The position numbers and the translations under genes are program-made. Of a DNA stretch of 64,000 nucleotides, positions 10,789-22,307 are shown piece after piece; positions within the stretch are counted from its first letter, which is position 1; each line of letters begins with the position of its first letter. Origin of the DNA: Amphimedon queenslandica. Taxonomy: Eukaryota > Porifera > Demospongiae > Haplosclerida > Niphatidae. Below the pieces are notes generated by a model. The model did not search any database. It was not told the origin of the DNA and saw only the letters and a program-made list of their open reading frames with translations. The stretch lies in NCBI RefSeq assembly GCF_000090795.2, contig NW_003546565.1, positions 39,155-103,154 on the forward strand, given 5' to 3'.

Positions 10789-12520
10789 AACTTAATTCAA
10801 ATAATCAAAGTTCTTCGTAACAAAAAGTAGTATTTCTGCATTATCAGGGGATAATCTGTTCCTTGATTCATCATAGATTAGACCTGCTCCTAAGAAAAGC
10901 CTCTCCGATGAATCAAAAGTTCGTGGAGCACATAGGTATTTCTGTGCAATACTCGCTAGCTTTGGAAACCTTAAACGATTATTAGTCAACAAAGTGTATA
11001 CATTATCTCTATGAAAGTGTATCAAAGGCTCTGCAAGGTAGATCTATAACTCATCTGATCCATCTTTACAACTTACAATACCACCAGATTCTTCTATGAT
11101 GTGTCAATACGCTTTCCACAGTTTGTACACTGTCTCTTTTGAAGTGGTTCTTCCAAAGCTCTGCCAGTGGCATTTACAACCTGTTGTGTCTCTGTTTGAT
11201 GTGCTTGTACTAATGATTTAACATTATTGCTTACTGAAGGATAACTGAACAACTTATTTTTAAACCTTGGGTCTAAAATAGTAGCAATGGTAAGTTTCTT
11301 ATTCCTTTCAACACAGCAAACCACTTCTCTAACAATTTCTTCATTTCCGACTTCATTGTACGAATTCCAGAATCTTCATGGTGATCATCTAAGGTTTTTC
11401 TAATTATTCTTAAGAATGGCATTATGACTGAAATTCAAGCAGCATCTGCAGAGATAGATTTAGTTACTTCTTCAATGGGTGAAAGTGCATTGATTATCTT
11501 ATTCATAAGATCCAGCTAATTTGCAGACAGTTGTTTGTAAACTCTGAAGCATGAAAAGTGACGAATTCCACCTGGCTGGTTCATCCTGTACCAATCTATG
11601 TCCTTGTAGACCTAGATCCTCCTGTATCTTTCATAAACAACTATATGCTAAACAAGAATGTCGAAAATGCCCAACAATTTTCCTGCAGCGAGCCAATATA
11701 TCGATAACTGCTCATTATAATAAGACTCCATCATGAACCACCAATTGTAAACTGTGGGCAAAACAACCATAATGAGGTAAGAAGCATCATTTAAAGCTTG
11801 AACTATGTTTGTTCTATTGTCACAAAGAACAATATGGATTTGTTTGTGTGAAATATCCCAGTTTTTCAAACATGTTAAGAAACTTTTCTTTGATTACATC
11901 TCCAGTGCGGGAGCCATCAATTTCTTGAACATGCAGACCTGCATGATCCTGCTTGAAATCACTTTCTAACCAATGAGCAGTGAGACTCATAAGTGAGTTA
12001 ACGCTAACTGTGGCACTCCACAAGTCACTTGTAAAACTCAAAACTCTTGATCCTTTAATTTTGGATTCCACCTTTTGTTTTGTACTCCCATATATATTAG
12101 GTAGTACTGTCTCAGTGAAGTACTTTCTGGTACGAATTTTGTACAGTGGCTGTAAAACTTCTAGAAGACGGTTAAAGCCAACATCATCCATAATAAAAAA
12201 TGGTTGATAGTCCAGTGCTATCATCTCTCCTATTTTATTGTGAATACGCAATGCATGGTGATCAATAATCTCCCATTTTCTTGTCTTTTCAATACTTGCT
12301 TCAAATGTCAACTGCTTGCTACGAGGCTCCTTTGATGGGGCTGCTTTTCTCTTTCTTTTTCTTACTGTATTCAACAGATATCAGGGTGAGTTGCTTTAAA
12401 GTGATGGACAAGATTTGTAGTATTATAAGTCTTAGTATTTTTCACACCACGATACACTGATTTAAAGCAAGAATTGCACACAGCAAATTTCTGTCTTCAC
12501 TAGTTTGGTAAAAGTCCCAG
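10789..12520 (-). pseudogene. hAT transposase of the BED-finger (ZBED) type, decayed
   Basis: From 12520 downwards the minus strand encodes a BED zinc finger (C-x2-C..TTNLVHHFKATHPD, His-x4-His) in shifted frames. It then opens as 184 codons (12374-11820) with the ZBED-like block FIMDDVGFNRLLEVLQPLYK..SFTSDLWSATVSVNSLMSLTAHW, where the Asp of TSDLW is the first catalytic residue. The next block (11869-11648) covers the HIVLCDNRTNIVQALNDA region (second Asp). After a decayed stretch come ATILDPRFKNKLF (11324-11094) and the dimerisation domain FDSSERLFLGAGLIYDESRNRLSPDNAEILLF (11025-10792). Stops and frame changes separate the four blocks. The gene is the transposase of the surrounding element and is no longer functional. 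Confidence 0.85.
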
Positions 12521-12749
12521 ATACACAATTGCTTTTTGGACAACTTCAATAAAGTTAATAAGCTACCTCAGCAAAATCACGTGTTGCTATAATAACATTA
12601 CATGTGACTAAATATCCTACTGCGAATGCACAATACCAAGTGTTATAACATTGGAATTGATTGCTTTTTTATACCGATGTTCTAAAAATAAGCTGATAAG
12701 CCTTTATCCGATAAGCCAATCACAATATCGGTGCAACCCTAGTGATAAT

Positions 12750-12982
12750 CATTACAGAAAATCCTAAAACAATGTTTTGATAGGAATGACACTCCTACAA
12801 ATGAAGTTCATAGTATTGGCAACAAATCTCTCTCTTTTCTCACTGTTTTCTAGGCCGCTCTGCATCAGATATTTTTGCAAAATAATTGGCAGCTTCCTTA
12901 GAGTAAAGTTATTTTGTGCCACATGTTCATTCAGTACGTATGAGAAAGTCAACCCTTGATTGGTATCATGCCAGCTTGAAAT
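12750..12982. other. Flank with a small minus-strand open frame
   Basis: A 62-codon minus-strand frame (12952-12764) starts MTFSYVLNEHVAQNNFTLRK and looks protein-like, but I do not recognise it and no neighbouring exon was found. Confidence 0.25.
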
Positions 12983-14095
12983 TTGGCTGTTTGCACTGCC
13001 GTCGCTTGCAGTGAGTCTTTACCCACAAAAGCATTACGCTTTTTAAAATTAATGAACTGTAAAACAATCACATACTTTAATTATCAAAAAAACTACACAT
13101 GTCGAGCTATACAAACTGTATGGACGTATCACCAGAATGTTATTTCAATGCTACATACAGAAAAAAAACCCTTAGTTCTTGGTGTATATGCTAGATATAA
13201 CAGTCCAGGATCTCGTGCTAAATTTGGTCCATACACTTTGCTAGAAATAGACAAGATTTTAATAGTTGATATTGAATTGGTATAGGTCAGTTATGATTTT
13301 ATATGCTATATTTGTTTATTATTTGATAATAAAATACTGAGGTTTTGAATAGCTGCCATATGGAGAAAGGAGGGCTGGTGAAAGGTGTTAAATTTCTTTC
13401 AGATGAAGGCTTTAAAGTAGGATGGCTTGTGACTGACAGATGTGGTCAAATTTCAAAGTGGGTGATCTGGCATGTTACCAAAGGTATAAGATATATTTAA
13501 TGTGTTACAGAACTTAGAATCAAATAGGATTTAAGAAAAAATTGATGCTTTTCAAAAGTCAATGGTTACAAAGACATTGGCAATTGGTCACAAAGTATGG
13601 ATATTCACCTTTTCTGGTCAATCATATTGAGCAATGGTAATGCACAAGAGGTTAAAGAGAAATGGCTATCATTAGCAAACCATGTACATCACAAGCATAC
13701 TGGACATGGAAAGATATATAAAAGGTGGTCACATAAGAAACTTAAAAAGAAACAGATAAAACGAAGTAAATTAATAAAATACATATGTACATTTATATGA
13801 CGAATTATTATCTAACTGCTGTAAAGTGACAAACTCCTGTCTATAGTCAGAAACCAATACGTATTAACTAGTATTTGTAATGCGTCTCCTTGTTACCAAA
13901 CATCACAATTAAAAGCATTCTTTAGCCTGTTACTGCAATATGTTTCAAAACATACTGCGTTTTCATATGAAGAAATGCAGTCGAGGTAGGGCATTACATG
14001 TACAATTTTGTAACTATTCAATTAAAAGTTACACCAGTTATTGCTGGCAGCACTACACTTCAACTTTCATAATGACAGATATTAAGCAACAGCTT
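12983..14095 (+). pseudogene. DDE transposase relic, possibly Kolobok-like
   Basis: Blocks of one transposase survive in order on the plus strand. ALRFLKLMNCKTITYFNYQK and then KPLVLGVYARYNSPGSRAKFGPYTL lie at 13036-13285. MEKGGLVKGVKFL..GWLVTDRCGQISKWV..IWHVTKG lies at 13360-13486, WSQSMDIHLFWSIILSNGNAQEVKEKWLSLANHVHHKHTGHG at about 13585-13720, and SPCYQTSQLKAFFSLLLQYVSKHTAFSYEEMQSR..LAALHFN at 13890-14080. The order and motifs fit a DDE transposase family common in aquatic invertebrates and fish, which I associate with Kolobok but cannot prove. The expected first catalytic Asp in the SPG block appears as Asn (RYNSPG). Stops and frameshifts lie between blocks. Dead. Confidence 0.65.
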
Positions 14096-14558
14096 AAGAG
14101 TGATCACAAAGATATAGTATCTTTTTTCCAAAATTAAAAAAGGGGGACATACAGTTAGGAAATTTAAAACAGACACCACTTATAGTACGTTAAAAATCAG
14201 TTGCATTTAATTATAATTTTGAATTTGTAGCTGTTCAAAAAATATCTAATGCTTTCTATCTAATTGCAACAAATGATGTTCAGAAAACTACAAGTACTAT
14301 ACCACCTCCATTGTGCAGTGAATATGAAAAGCCTTTATGCTATTAATAAAAACAAAAGTAGATTTAAGTCTAATGATATTTAATACAATAAATAAGACAT
14401 TGTACAGCCAACATAACTTGCACCACGAGAAGGTAAAGTTGCTCTTATTTTATTAACAGCACATGCTGGTAGTACAACTGCCTTCCAAGCCATTGCCAGC
14501 ATCAAGCTATCAATTGACAATATGCTGTATGTCTCAACTGACTAAAGTATATAACAAA

Positions 14559-14809
14559 TGTGACCATAATTGACAAAAGGTACCTTATGGCGACCTTATG
14601 GCGGGTAGGAAAATTGGTGTTTATAGCCTTAAAAATCCAACTTCCTGAGCTTCATTTATCCCAAAAATAATCCAGAGGAAGGAAGAAGTTATACTATGTA
14701 ACTTTTGGAAACATTTGTTGACTAACAGAGCACTCACAGGTTGTTATATTTCATTATAATGATGAATTTAAAAATCTGCCATAAGGTACTTTTGTCAATT
14801 ATGGTCACA
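14559..14809 (+). mobile_element. MITE, TGTGACC family, copy 1
   Basis: The termini TGTGACCATAATTGACAAAA and its reverse complement bound about 250 bp of non-coding sequence. The inverted termini extend about 34 bp, to ..GGTACCTTATGGCGG. An 11-bp stutter (ACCTTATGGCG twice) enlarges the left arm. The same element occurs at 27362-27600 (inverted) and 44364-44602. The two bases on either side are AA and AA, compatible with a 2-bp target duplication. Confidence 0.85.
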
Positions 14810-15981
14810 AATCTTAAGTTTTTAATTATATGTAGCGTTACTAAGTAGTATTTGTCCCACTTCAAAATGGCTGCCACGACTTTTGCAGCCTTGCTATACC
14901 GGGAAAACGAGTTCCTATGTTTACCAGACTTTATAGAGAACCTTATCTTAACCAGGGGACTCAATATGTACCACTAGTGTGGATCTAAACCTTGTCTGAG
15001 AGGAAAGTCAAGAATCCAGAAAACAGCCTTTTTTTAAGCCAACTCTTTTCATCATCATTATCATCATGTCCTGTCAATTGAGTTGTCAGTCTGTATCTCA
15101 ACTTTGCTAGGTGATAGAAGGCTAATTCTTACACCATTTAATGCCAATAAGGTATGTGCAGGTCCGTATTATATATAACAATTCTCCAACAAAGAAAGAA
15201 GTTGTATTGTCACTACTGGATTGGGTTCATTTTAGATGCATGCCGACATTTTCTTGATTAAAGAAGCATGTATTCCAAAATTTGGGTGTGGTTGCGCATG
15301 CTAAGATCAGATTTGCAGCTCTGGAAGAAGCCAGCAAATGAAGCTATTAATCAACTGCAACACTTAGTGGAGGTTTCCAGGTAAGAGTAGGTATTAATCT
15401 TGCATATTTTTCTTGTATCAAGGGTATAATGAATTATTTTATTTCAAAAAGCAAACAATTAATTAAATGAAGTTATTACAATTCAATCATAATATGACTT
15501 GACAACAAGAACAGGAATAGCAACAGGATTAGAGGGAATATGGATACTGTCATTGCTCCATGAACAAGGACTTTTGTCAAGACTAGTATAAATTTCGCTT
15601 GTCATCAGTATAGTTGATATTCTGTCAGCATATGTAGTCATCAGTATAAGGGATATGCCTTCAGCTTATAAATTCTTTGAATCTTGTGTCTTATAATGCT
15701 GTTAATAAATGACATAACAATGATAATAGTAAGAAATTGTGTAAAACCAACAAAAATCACAATGGCAGCTGATGAAATATTATAAATGCTATATACAAAT
15801 TAACACAAACAATGACATAAAAATTAAAAAAAACAAGATGATACTAAATTCTGAACCACCAACGAAAATACAAAATAAAAATCCTATTCTTGTGACAAAT
15901 TCAACTCTACATTGCCAGCTAGGTGATTCATAACTCTTACATAATAACATTGAAAGTACAATTTAGAGTAGAATTTGAGTC
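14810..15981. other. Non-coding stretch with one doubtful exon
   Basis: At about 15290-15382 an open segment (VWLRMLRSDLQLWKKPANEAINQLQHLVEVSR) ends in a good donor (AGGTAAGAG), but no partner exon was found. The rest is AT-rich without recognisable content. Confidence 0.3.
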
Positions 15982-16419
15982 ATGAGAACAAGATTTAAAT
16001 TTTTATTTTCGTTGGCCATTCGGAATCCTACTTCATCTTGTTTTTTTAATAGTTACTGTTATAGCTACTGGTATACTGGATCAACTAATGCTGGCCTTTC
16101 TTCCACCGTAGCTAAATGTAATATTTCTGGTAATATGACTGGATCGACAGATGCTGGCCTATCTTCTACTGTTATAGCTACTAATACTGGTAATATGCCT
16201 CGATCGACTAATGCTGGCCTATCTTTTACTGTTAAAGCTACTAATATTCGTAATATTAATGGAATAACTAATGCTAATGTTCTTTTTGGAGTCATTAATG
16301 CTGATGTATTTAATGGAGCTACTGAAAATGATCTATTATTTAATTTTAACAACCACAAGTCCTTTAAAATCAATGAACATGAGCCACTGTTTTTCACTCA
16401 GAGCAGTAGTCTAGCTTAG
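15982..16419 (+). CDS. Open frame with 20-residue tandem repeats, unknown
   Basis: A 145-codon plus-strand frame contains about three and a half tandem units of 60-63 bp (16077-16300). They encode GSTNAGLSSTVIATNTGNMP-like repeats, followed by a diverged NANVLFGVINADVF segment. All unit lengths are multiples of three, so the frame is kept. The opposite strand is also open over the same units (16065-16397), giving VEDRPASVDPVILP-like repeats, so the coding strand cannot be decided and the open frames may merely reflect the repeat. There is no signal peptide or recognised domain. Confidence 0.3.
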   Translation: MRTRFKFLFSLAIRNPTSSCFFNSYCYSYWYTGSTNAGLSSTVAKCNISGNMTGSTDAGLSSTVIATNTGNMPRSTNAGLSFTVKATNIRNINGITNANVLFGVINADVFNGATENDLLFNFNNHKSFKINEHEPLFFTQSSSLA

Positions 16420-16960
16420 AATTTCTACTTGTTAAAATTTATTACTTATAGAAGTGCTACATTTTTTATGTCTTGTATATTGTACTGCACACAGTACACT
16501 GTATAATAATGGTACTGAAATTGAAACATTGGTGTAGTACTTGTTCATGCTTTACCTACACTACAGTAGTTTTTAATACAGTACACTGTACTGTTGCTAA
16601 TAGGTACAGAAGCAACACAGCAACTAACCTGGTCATCTAGCCATACTTCCAGTTTCCTGATACTTCCTGAATACTACACTGACCTTTACATCAAACCTCT
16701 CCTCCCTTAATTATTCAGCCATAGTAGTTCATTTGTAGCCTAATGGTACAAGTAATCAAGCCATAATGTAAACATTTTAATTACAAATAAACTTACAGTA
16801 TGAATGAATGATTCTGTTTTGTTAATAGCAATGGCTCCTGCGCAGTAAATGGTTTCCTTTTACAATGGTTTGCAGGGCCAGTAGTGGGCTTCACTCCCTA
16901 TAGGGGTAAAGTCCCTATATAGAGCAATCAGTAAAATTATGAAAAGAAGGTGACATTTGT
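16420..16960. other. Non-coding stretch, nothing recognised
   Basis: AT-rich, with short recurring ACAGTACACTGTA-like words around 16490-16590 (small palindromes). No gene seen. Confidence 0.35.
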
Positions 16961-16966
16961 CAGCAG

Positions 16967-17050
16967 GATCATGGTGGCACAGTGGGAAAGCTGCAGGGAG
17001 CTATTTGCTGGATTTGGATGTAGGGCGCTGGTTCGAATCTCATTTATCTA
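16967..17050 (+). mobile_element. tRNA-derived SINE head
   Basis: TGGCACAGTGG at 16975-16985 fits the RNA polymerase III A box, and GGTTCGAATCT at 17030-17040 fits the B box except for its last base. The 44-bp spacing is right for a tRNA promoter. The arms do not fold into a proper cloverleaf, so this is a SINE head or a decayed tRNA gene, not a working tRNA. The unrelated AT-rich tail after 17050 may be the SINE body. No other copy was noticed in the window. Confidence 0.6.
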
Positions 17051-17447
17051 CTACTTATATTCTTTTTACTTATTTAAAATTTCATTTTTTGCCTTTTCCA
17101 ATACTTAAGGAGTCTCCTACTTAGCTACTGTTTTTTGGGTTTAGGAGATAGGGTGGAGGCTTTTTAGAGCATCCCTAGTTACTTTAGTAGTTCCCTAATT
17201 ATTTTAGGAGACCCTAAGTTAGGGTTAAAGGTTTGGTTTTTTATTCTGGAGCGTCCTCTTATTCAGGAATCTATGACAACTAAGATCCAATTTGCATCAA
17301 TGCGCATGCGCACAAGGTTATCTTATTGAGACAACGGGATGCTGGCTATTTAATCACTTCACAATGAAAATTGTTTACGGTTTTGTAGTCACTGCCTTGT
17401 TAATAACTACTACAAACCATTCTTTATTGGTAACTAATGGTGCATTA

Positions 17448-17729
17448 TTAAGGCATTTCTACACTAGCACTTCTAATGCGCATTGAACTGGTTTGGAACC
17501 GGTTCCAGTCTTTGAACACCTGATACGCATTGACTTTAATGCACATTAAGCCAAGCCACCTCCATATGTGATTTGAATGCGCATTCAATAGATAACCAAT
17601 GGCAGCTGGATCAGAAATGCTATCAAAATATACATGATCCTGAAGATAGTGTGGAATCAATTGATGCACATTCAATGCACATTAAGAAGCTGACTCCTGG
17701 AATGGGTTCAACTGTAGAAAGGCCTTTAA
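17448..17729. mobile_element. Palindromic MITE with TTAA ends
   Basis: TTAAGGCATTTCTACACT at the left matches the reverse complement of ACTGTAGAAAGGCCTTTAA at the right. TTAA lies at 17448-17451 and 17726-17729. Inside, words of the form AATGCGCATT and ATGCACATT recur. The ends suggest a TTAA-inserting DNA transposon, but the termini are too diverged to be sure where the duplication stops. Non-coding. Confidence 0.6.
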
Positions 17730-17838
17730 GCCATATGTATTAGGACTGATAAGAATTTTATTATTATACTATGTATACACATAAATAATTCAATAATGGG
17801 TTTTTATTATACAATAACAATTATATATTTTGGCTTAC

Positions 17839-17953
17839 CGTATACAGCATATTTTACAAGTGGTATAGCCTGTTGAGGATATAGGTAGTACAGGTCTTGG
17901 ATTTCAGCTTCAGATCTCAGTACTTTAGCCTTCTTCTTGGTACTTGCGTGTCG
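17839..17953 (-). CDS. Possible single exon, unrecognised
   Basis: On the minus strand an open 115-base segment is bounded by an acceptor (GTTGTTCAG) and a donor (GTAAGCC). It reads KKKAKVLRSEAEIQDLYYLY then PQQAIPLVKYAVYG. The protein-like composition and both splice signals make it a candidate exon, but I found no neighbours and do not recognise a family. Confidence 0.3.
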
Positions 17954-18169
17954 CTGAACAACTCCACTTGCACATCCTCATGTAATATGTAGTACCGCGT
18001 GGTATAATTACTGCACCACACCCCTACATCGCCACGTTAGCACATCACATTGGTAGTGCACTCCTGTTTTTTCCGTCGTTTATGCTGCTTTTGTACTGCG
18101 CTCATACTACGATGGGCTGCTTTTCGCTACTGCGCGTTACTTAGCTCTTTTAAAGCACTCTACTGTATG

Positions 18170-18400
18170 ACAGAGATGACAAGTAGATTAAGAAAGAGAA
18201 GAGAATGGATGTACATATCAATAAAGAAAGAGGAAAAAATTTGGTACATGTAGATTAAGATAGAGGAAAGAATTTATGTACGTGTAGATTCTGAAAGAGG
18301 AGACATTGAATGTACATGTAGATTAAGGAAGGGGAGAGAATGTATGCACATGTTTAAGAAACAGGAGAGAATGCATGTACATGTATATAGATTGAAAAGG
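18170..18400. repeat. Degenerate ~45-bp minisatellite
   Basis: Units of the form GAGAGAATGTATGTACATGTAGATTAAGAAA recur about five times with many changes. The palindrome TGTACATGTA is the most conserved part. Non-coding. Confidence 0.65.
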
Positions 18401-18539
18401 CAAGCAAGTAAAGGTGTTAAAAATATATGATGTAGGATAAAATGTGAATCTGTGATGACATACTTACCCTATTTCATTGGGAAACTACATTTCATTATCT
18501 ACTTTTCTTCTCCCTCCTATGCTGATTGTGGATAATGTG

Positions 18540-20470
18540 TTATCCACTCAATCCATGATTGATTTCCACACGTTCATCCTCATGAACAGCCTGTGGAAAT
18601 TGTGTCCTGACTTCTACATGGACATCCACTGACTCTTCCTCTTCATATATTTCTAGAGGTGGTCCTTGAAAAGAAAGTAGTCAATCCTTCTCCTTTCCCT
18701 CATGATGGCAACAACAATGCTAGTCATTCGTTTGAGAGGAAATGTTGGTACTTATAGAAGGTCACTCAACTTCCTCACTCTTGAACCGGCAACAAATGAC
18801 AATCCACTAAATAACATCTTCCCTACATCAATGACCACTTTGTCAAGAGTAAGTCCTTGAGATTTGTAGATCATCACTGCTCTCACTAGCTTAAGTGAGG
18901 CTGAAGGGGTGAACATTGACCACCTAAAGAAGATCAACTTTGCCGTCATGGAAGATTATTACTGCTCCTTCATACATAGTTGGTCTTGAATAGTGATCAA
19001 ACTACCATCACTGCCACCGGTAGACAAGGTGGTTTGTCTCTCAGGTCGATGTCTCTTCCATGAAGTTTTCCCAAGTTTCTGTTGTTTCCACATTTCTAAG
19101 ACACAGAAGAATGTCATGGAATCTAACTTATTCAGGATCTTGTCCAGACTGTCTCATCACTTGAGTCAAAGTGAAAGCTGTAGTGAATTCACTATAAGCT
19201 TTGTACCCCTGGTCTGCAAAATCTGAACATGCCTGTGTAGTGTGGAGAAGGGGTGAAAACAGTGGCGGTAGTTTACCAATGTCTCATTGACTCTACAAGA
19301 ACAAGTAATGATGAGAGAAGGTTCTTAACATTAAGAGCATTGTGCAGCCAAACTAGTCAATGTACATGAGGACTACCATGATGTTGCCACTAAAACCTCA
19401 TCTAATTAGTCTGTAGCTTTAAGAGTATTGATATAAAAGGCATCAACTCCTTCTGGATCCTGTAGCAAAAGAACCAGTCAGCTAAAGCAGGGTTATCAAT
19501 AACAGCTTTCACACCGGCCTGCTTATTCTCTTGATCTTCTGGACAAAGGAACTCAGCTAACTCTGGCCACTGGTAATCAGCAGCACTGTGAGAGAAGAAG
19601 ATAGTGGGCAGTCATGAAGTATTAATCATGGCAATGAGACTATTCCCTTCTCTGAACCAGTACTGCCTGGTACCATACACACTTGCTCCGTAATGAACAA
19701 CTTTATTTGAGGAACCTCTCAACGAATCATGTCACAAAGATCATGTACTGTAAGACAAGCTTAACTCAACCCATGTCATTAGCACGCCAGAATTGAGGGC
19801 ATAAAAACAAACGTGAGGGTGCTTAGCAAATTTTTCGACATCTTCATAAGGTGAGTGAAGTCTTGATCTTGTGTTATGGCATGCATTCTAGTGCCAACTA
19901 AATCAGCAGCACCTAGTAAATTATGTTGATTTATAACGGCATAAATGTATTCCTACTGTCTTACTAGTAAGAAATACAGTAGGGAATGCAATTGAGAAGT
20001 ATCCTTTATTCTGAAACTCATTGAAAGGTGTCCCTTCAATGCTGGGCCACATGAGATGAGATGACTGTGGCTGTCAAAGGACTATACAGTTTGCTCAATG
20101 GTTTCCAACTGATTAGGTGGTGGTGCAGCATTAGGGATGAATCATTACAAATACACTTCTTCATCTATAGTAGTAGTAGTGTCAATAGATGTTGTTACCA
20201 CCGGAGACTCAACTGGCGGAATTGTAAGGAGGTAAGAACGGTCTCCATCCTCAGGGAGCATAGCTAATGTGTGCTGATCCAAACTAACTTTTATCTTCTG
20301 ATAGTAGGCATTATTGGCCATTAACCAAGGCAGAGCGTCTTTAAAAACTCTCCTGCAAACATAAACGTCTTTGTGTGTCTCCTCTTATTCCTTCCAAACA
20401 ACCAAGATATCAATCTCAACTGGTAAGCGAAGTAACCTGGTGGCAAATTATATTTCATCTAGAGGAAATT
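18540..20470 (-). pseudogene. Helitron Rep-helicase, decayed
   Basis: On the minus strand the blocks of a Helitron protein appear in order. The N-terminal domain (LPRLPVEIDILVV.., VFKDALPWLMANNAYYQKIK) is at 20450-20250. LRGSSNKVVHYGASVYGTRQYWFREGNSLIAM is at about 19735-19630, FFSHSAADYQWPELAEFLCP at about 19605-19545, and NPALADWFF at 19500-19470. The rolling-circle HUH motif WQHHGSPHVH is at about 19387-19357. The helicase C-terminal block YKSQGLTLDKVVIDVG..SGLSFVAGSRVRKLSDLL is at 18890-18755. In the HUH region the codons flanking the motif have become TAG and TGA, and further stops occur throughout. The terminal hairpin and end motif were not located. Dead but unmistakable. Confidence 0.85.
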
Positions 20471-20865
20471 TAATGAAATGTCCACTATGCCATACTGTCC
20501 ATGGGGTAGTCAGTAAATGGACATAGCTGGCATAGCAGGAGACAACATTTTTTGCGCTTGTGATAAGTCCTAATAATATAATTTTAAAAATAATTATACA
20601 CGCACCATTGTGACAATGTATGATGGTTCCCACTTTCCAGTTGCTTAGGTTTGACATTGTCTTAGTCTTAGAAATGGAAAAGGCAGTAAAATACACGTAG
20701 AATGTTGTGAGATTCCATAGTGTTTTATTATTGTGTTATAGATTATGATCCAAGGCTATAATTTTTTTATGCTAAAGGTAAGAAAAATTTTTATTGCTGT
20801 GATCAATACATAATTAATAGAAAAATGATGTTACAAAAAACAATTTCCATAAGAAATCACAGCCC
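20471..20865. other. Non-coding stretch, nothing recognised
   Basis: Sequence between the Helitron relic and the start of the large inverted-terminus element. An 82-codon minus-strand frame (20696-20448) is unconvincing. Confidence 0.3.
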
Positions 20866-21311
20866 AGGGGCCCGCAATGACCTAGTAATTTCATCAAAGT
20901 TGGTATGTAATCTAGTAATCCCTGTGGTATCAGGTAATCCTATGAAATCTTTATAATCCAGTATTAATCCAAAATAATCCAGTGATCTTAAAAATCCAGT
21001 AATCTCTAAGGGTTATGGTATCCGCAGATATTATAGTTCAAACTATTAATAACTAACTATTATTGTAATATTATTATTACTATGCTAAAACTGCAGCATC
21101 AGAGTGCTATAAACAGCCACATAACTATTAGGTAGACATACTCATAATTATGAATCTAACTAAGATACATGTATGTAATGAAACAAGTTTCTTCATTGTC
21201 AGCACACCTCTCTAATCCTCCCTCTCTATCTCTCGTCTTCTGTTCAACCTTTACAATACTCTTTCAAAAGTTTATTATCAAGGCTCAAATCAGGTACACA
21301 TGCAATTCAAG

Positions 21312-21969
21312 TATAGTCAGTTCAAGTTGAGTTGCCACAGGAAGTAAATTAATGTTTGCATCACAAAACGTCATTCCTAGCCACACCCAAAATGGTAGCA
21401 GAGTGCAAGCAAACTCTTTTATTGAGCATTTTTTCAGCTCTAAGACTTTTATTGTATGTTTTATCCTTACTTTGGATACTACTACCTTTATTTATCACTG
21501 ATTGGACCTTTTCTTTGTCATAAAGCTCTTAAGGACACCAGATATGGAAGATAGCAACATAGATTGAGGATGATGAAGATTAGCAGCAATCAAGAAGGCT
21601 GCAGACAGACAGCAATTGTTTCATAGTAGTATAGACTGCTAGTTGACTAACTGCTTCTCAAGAGGAACTTATCTGTTTGCCTTTACTTTATAAAATAAAA
21701 AACATTGTTTTGTTAAAAATAATAATGAGATGCAAATTATGTTTACAAGTGTGATGTAGCATGAACGTAATGATTCATCATGGTGGCTCCTTTTGAACTA
21801 GAGCGGAAGAACCCATTCAGAACCTTCCAGAGTACCTAGAGACTTAAAAATTGCTACAGATTTTTGGAAGAACCAGTTATGCAACTATACCAATTTTCAG
21901 TGTGCTAGCATTAGCAATTAAAAAGTTATAAGGAGTGGTACTTGGGCAACTCAACTTGAACCGACTATA
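21312..21969. mobile_element. MITE with TA ends (Tc1/mariner-like termini)
   Basis: TATAGTCAGTTCAAGTTGAG at the left and the reverse complement of CTCAACTTGAACCGACTATA at the right differ by one base, and the inverted termini extend to about 26 bp. Both ends carry TA, consistent with a TA target duplication. The 658-bp interior is non-coding. Nested in the larger element. Confidence 0.7.
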
Positions 21970-22307
21970 CGTTATGTAATTAGACTATGAACAACTTAAA
22001 TAAACACTCACAATATTGAATGAAAATGATAGAGATTGAGAGAATAAAGGATAGTGAGTATCATAAATTATAAACATAAGATTGAGTGTTTGGGGAGTCT
22101 TTCTATATCACATACCTACATATACATAACCAATAAATGAAATTATAAATTATAGTCTGTGATTAGTAATTGTGTGAATGTGTCTATATGTTGATTACAT
22201 GTACATGTACAAATTCTGTAATTGTTCAGATAAAGATTGAAACAATTGCTACATAAACGTATTTATGCAAATGACTTAATTCAGTTTTATGCAATTATAG
22301 GTCAGAC

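Larger units (their letters stand above)
8881..12749 (-). mobile_element. Complete hAT transposon with 8-bp target duplication
   Basis: The element runs from 8889 to 12741. Its left end TAGAGTTGCACCGATAT is mirrored by ATATCGGTGCAACCCTA at the right. The 8 bases before (8881-8888) and after (12742-12749) are both GTGATAAT, a perfect hAT-type 8-bp target duplication. A decayed transposase gene lies on the minus strand (10789-12520) and a second transposon (8922-10685) is inserted near the left end. The right subterminal region contains further CCGATA/TATCGG words typical of hAT transposase binding sites. Confidence 0.9.

Noticed and set aside
16967-17050. Functional tRNA gene
   Set aside because: The T-arm and acceptor stem do not pair; only the promoter boxes are kept.
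18050-18253. 67-codon plus-strand frame
   Set aside because: Its second half is the minisatellite at 18.17 kb; no recognisable product.
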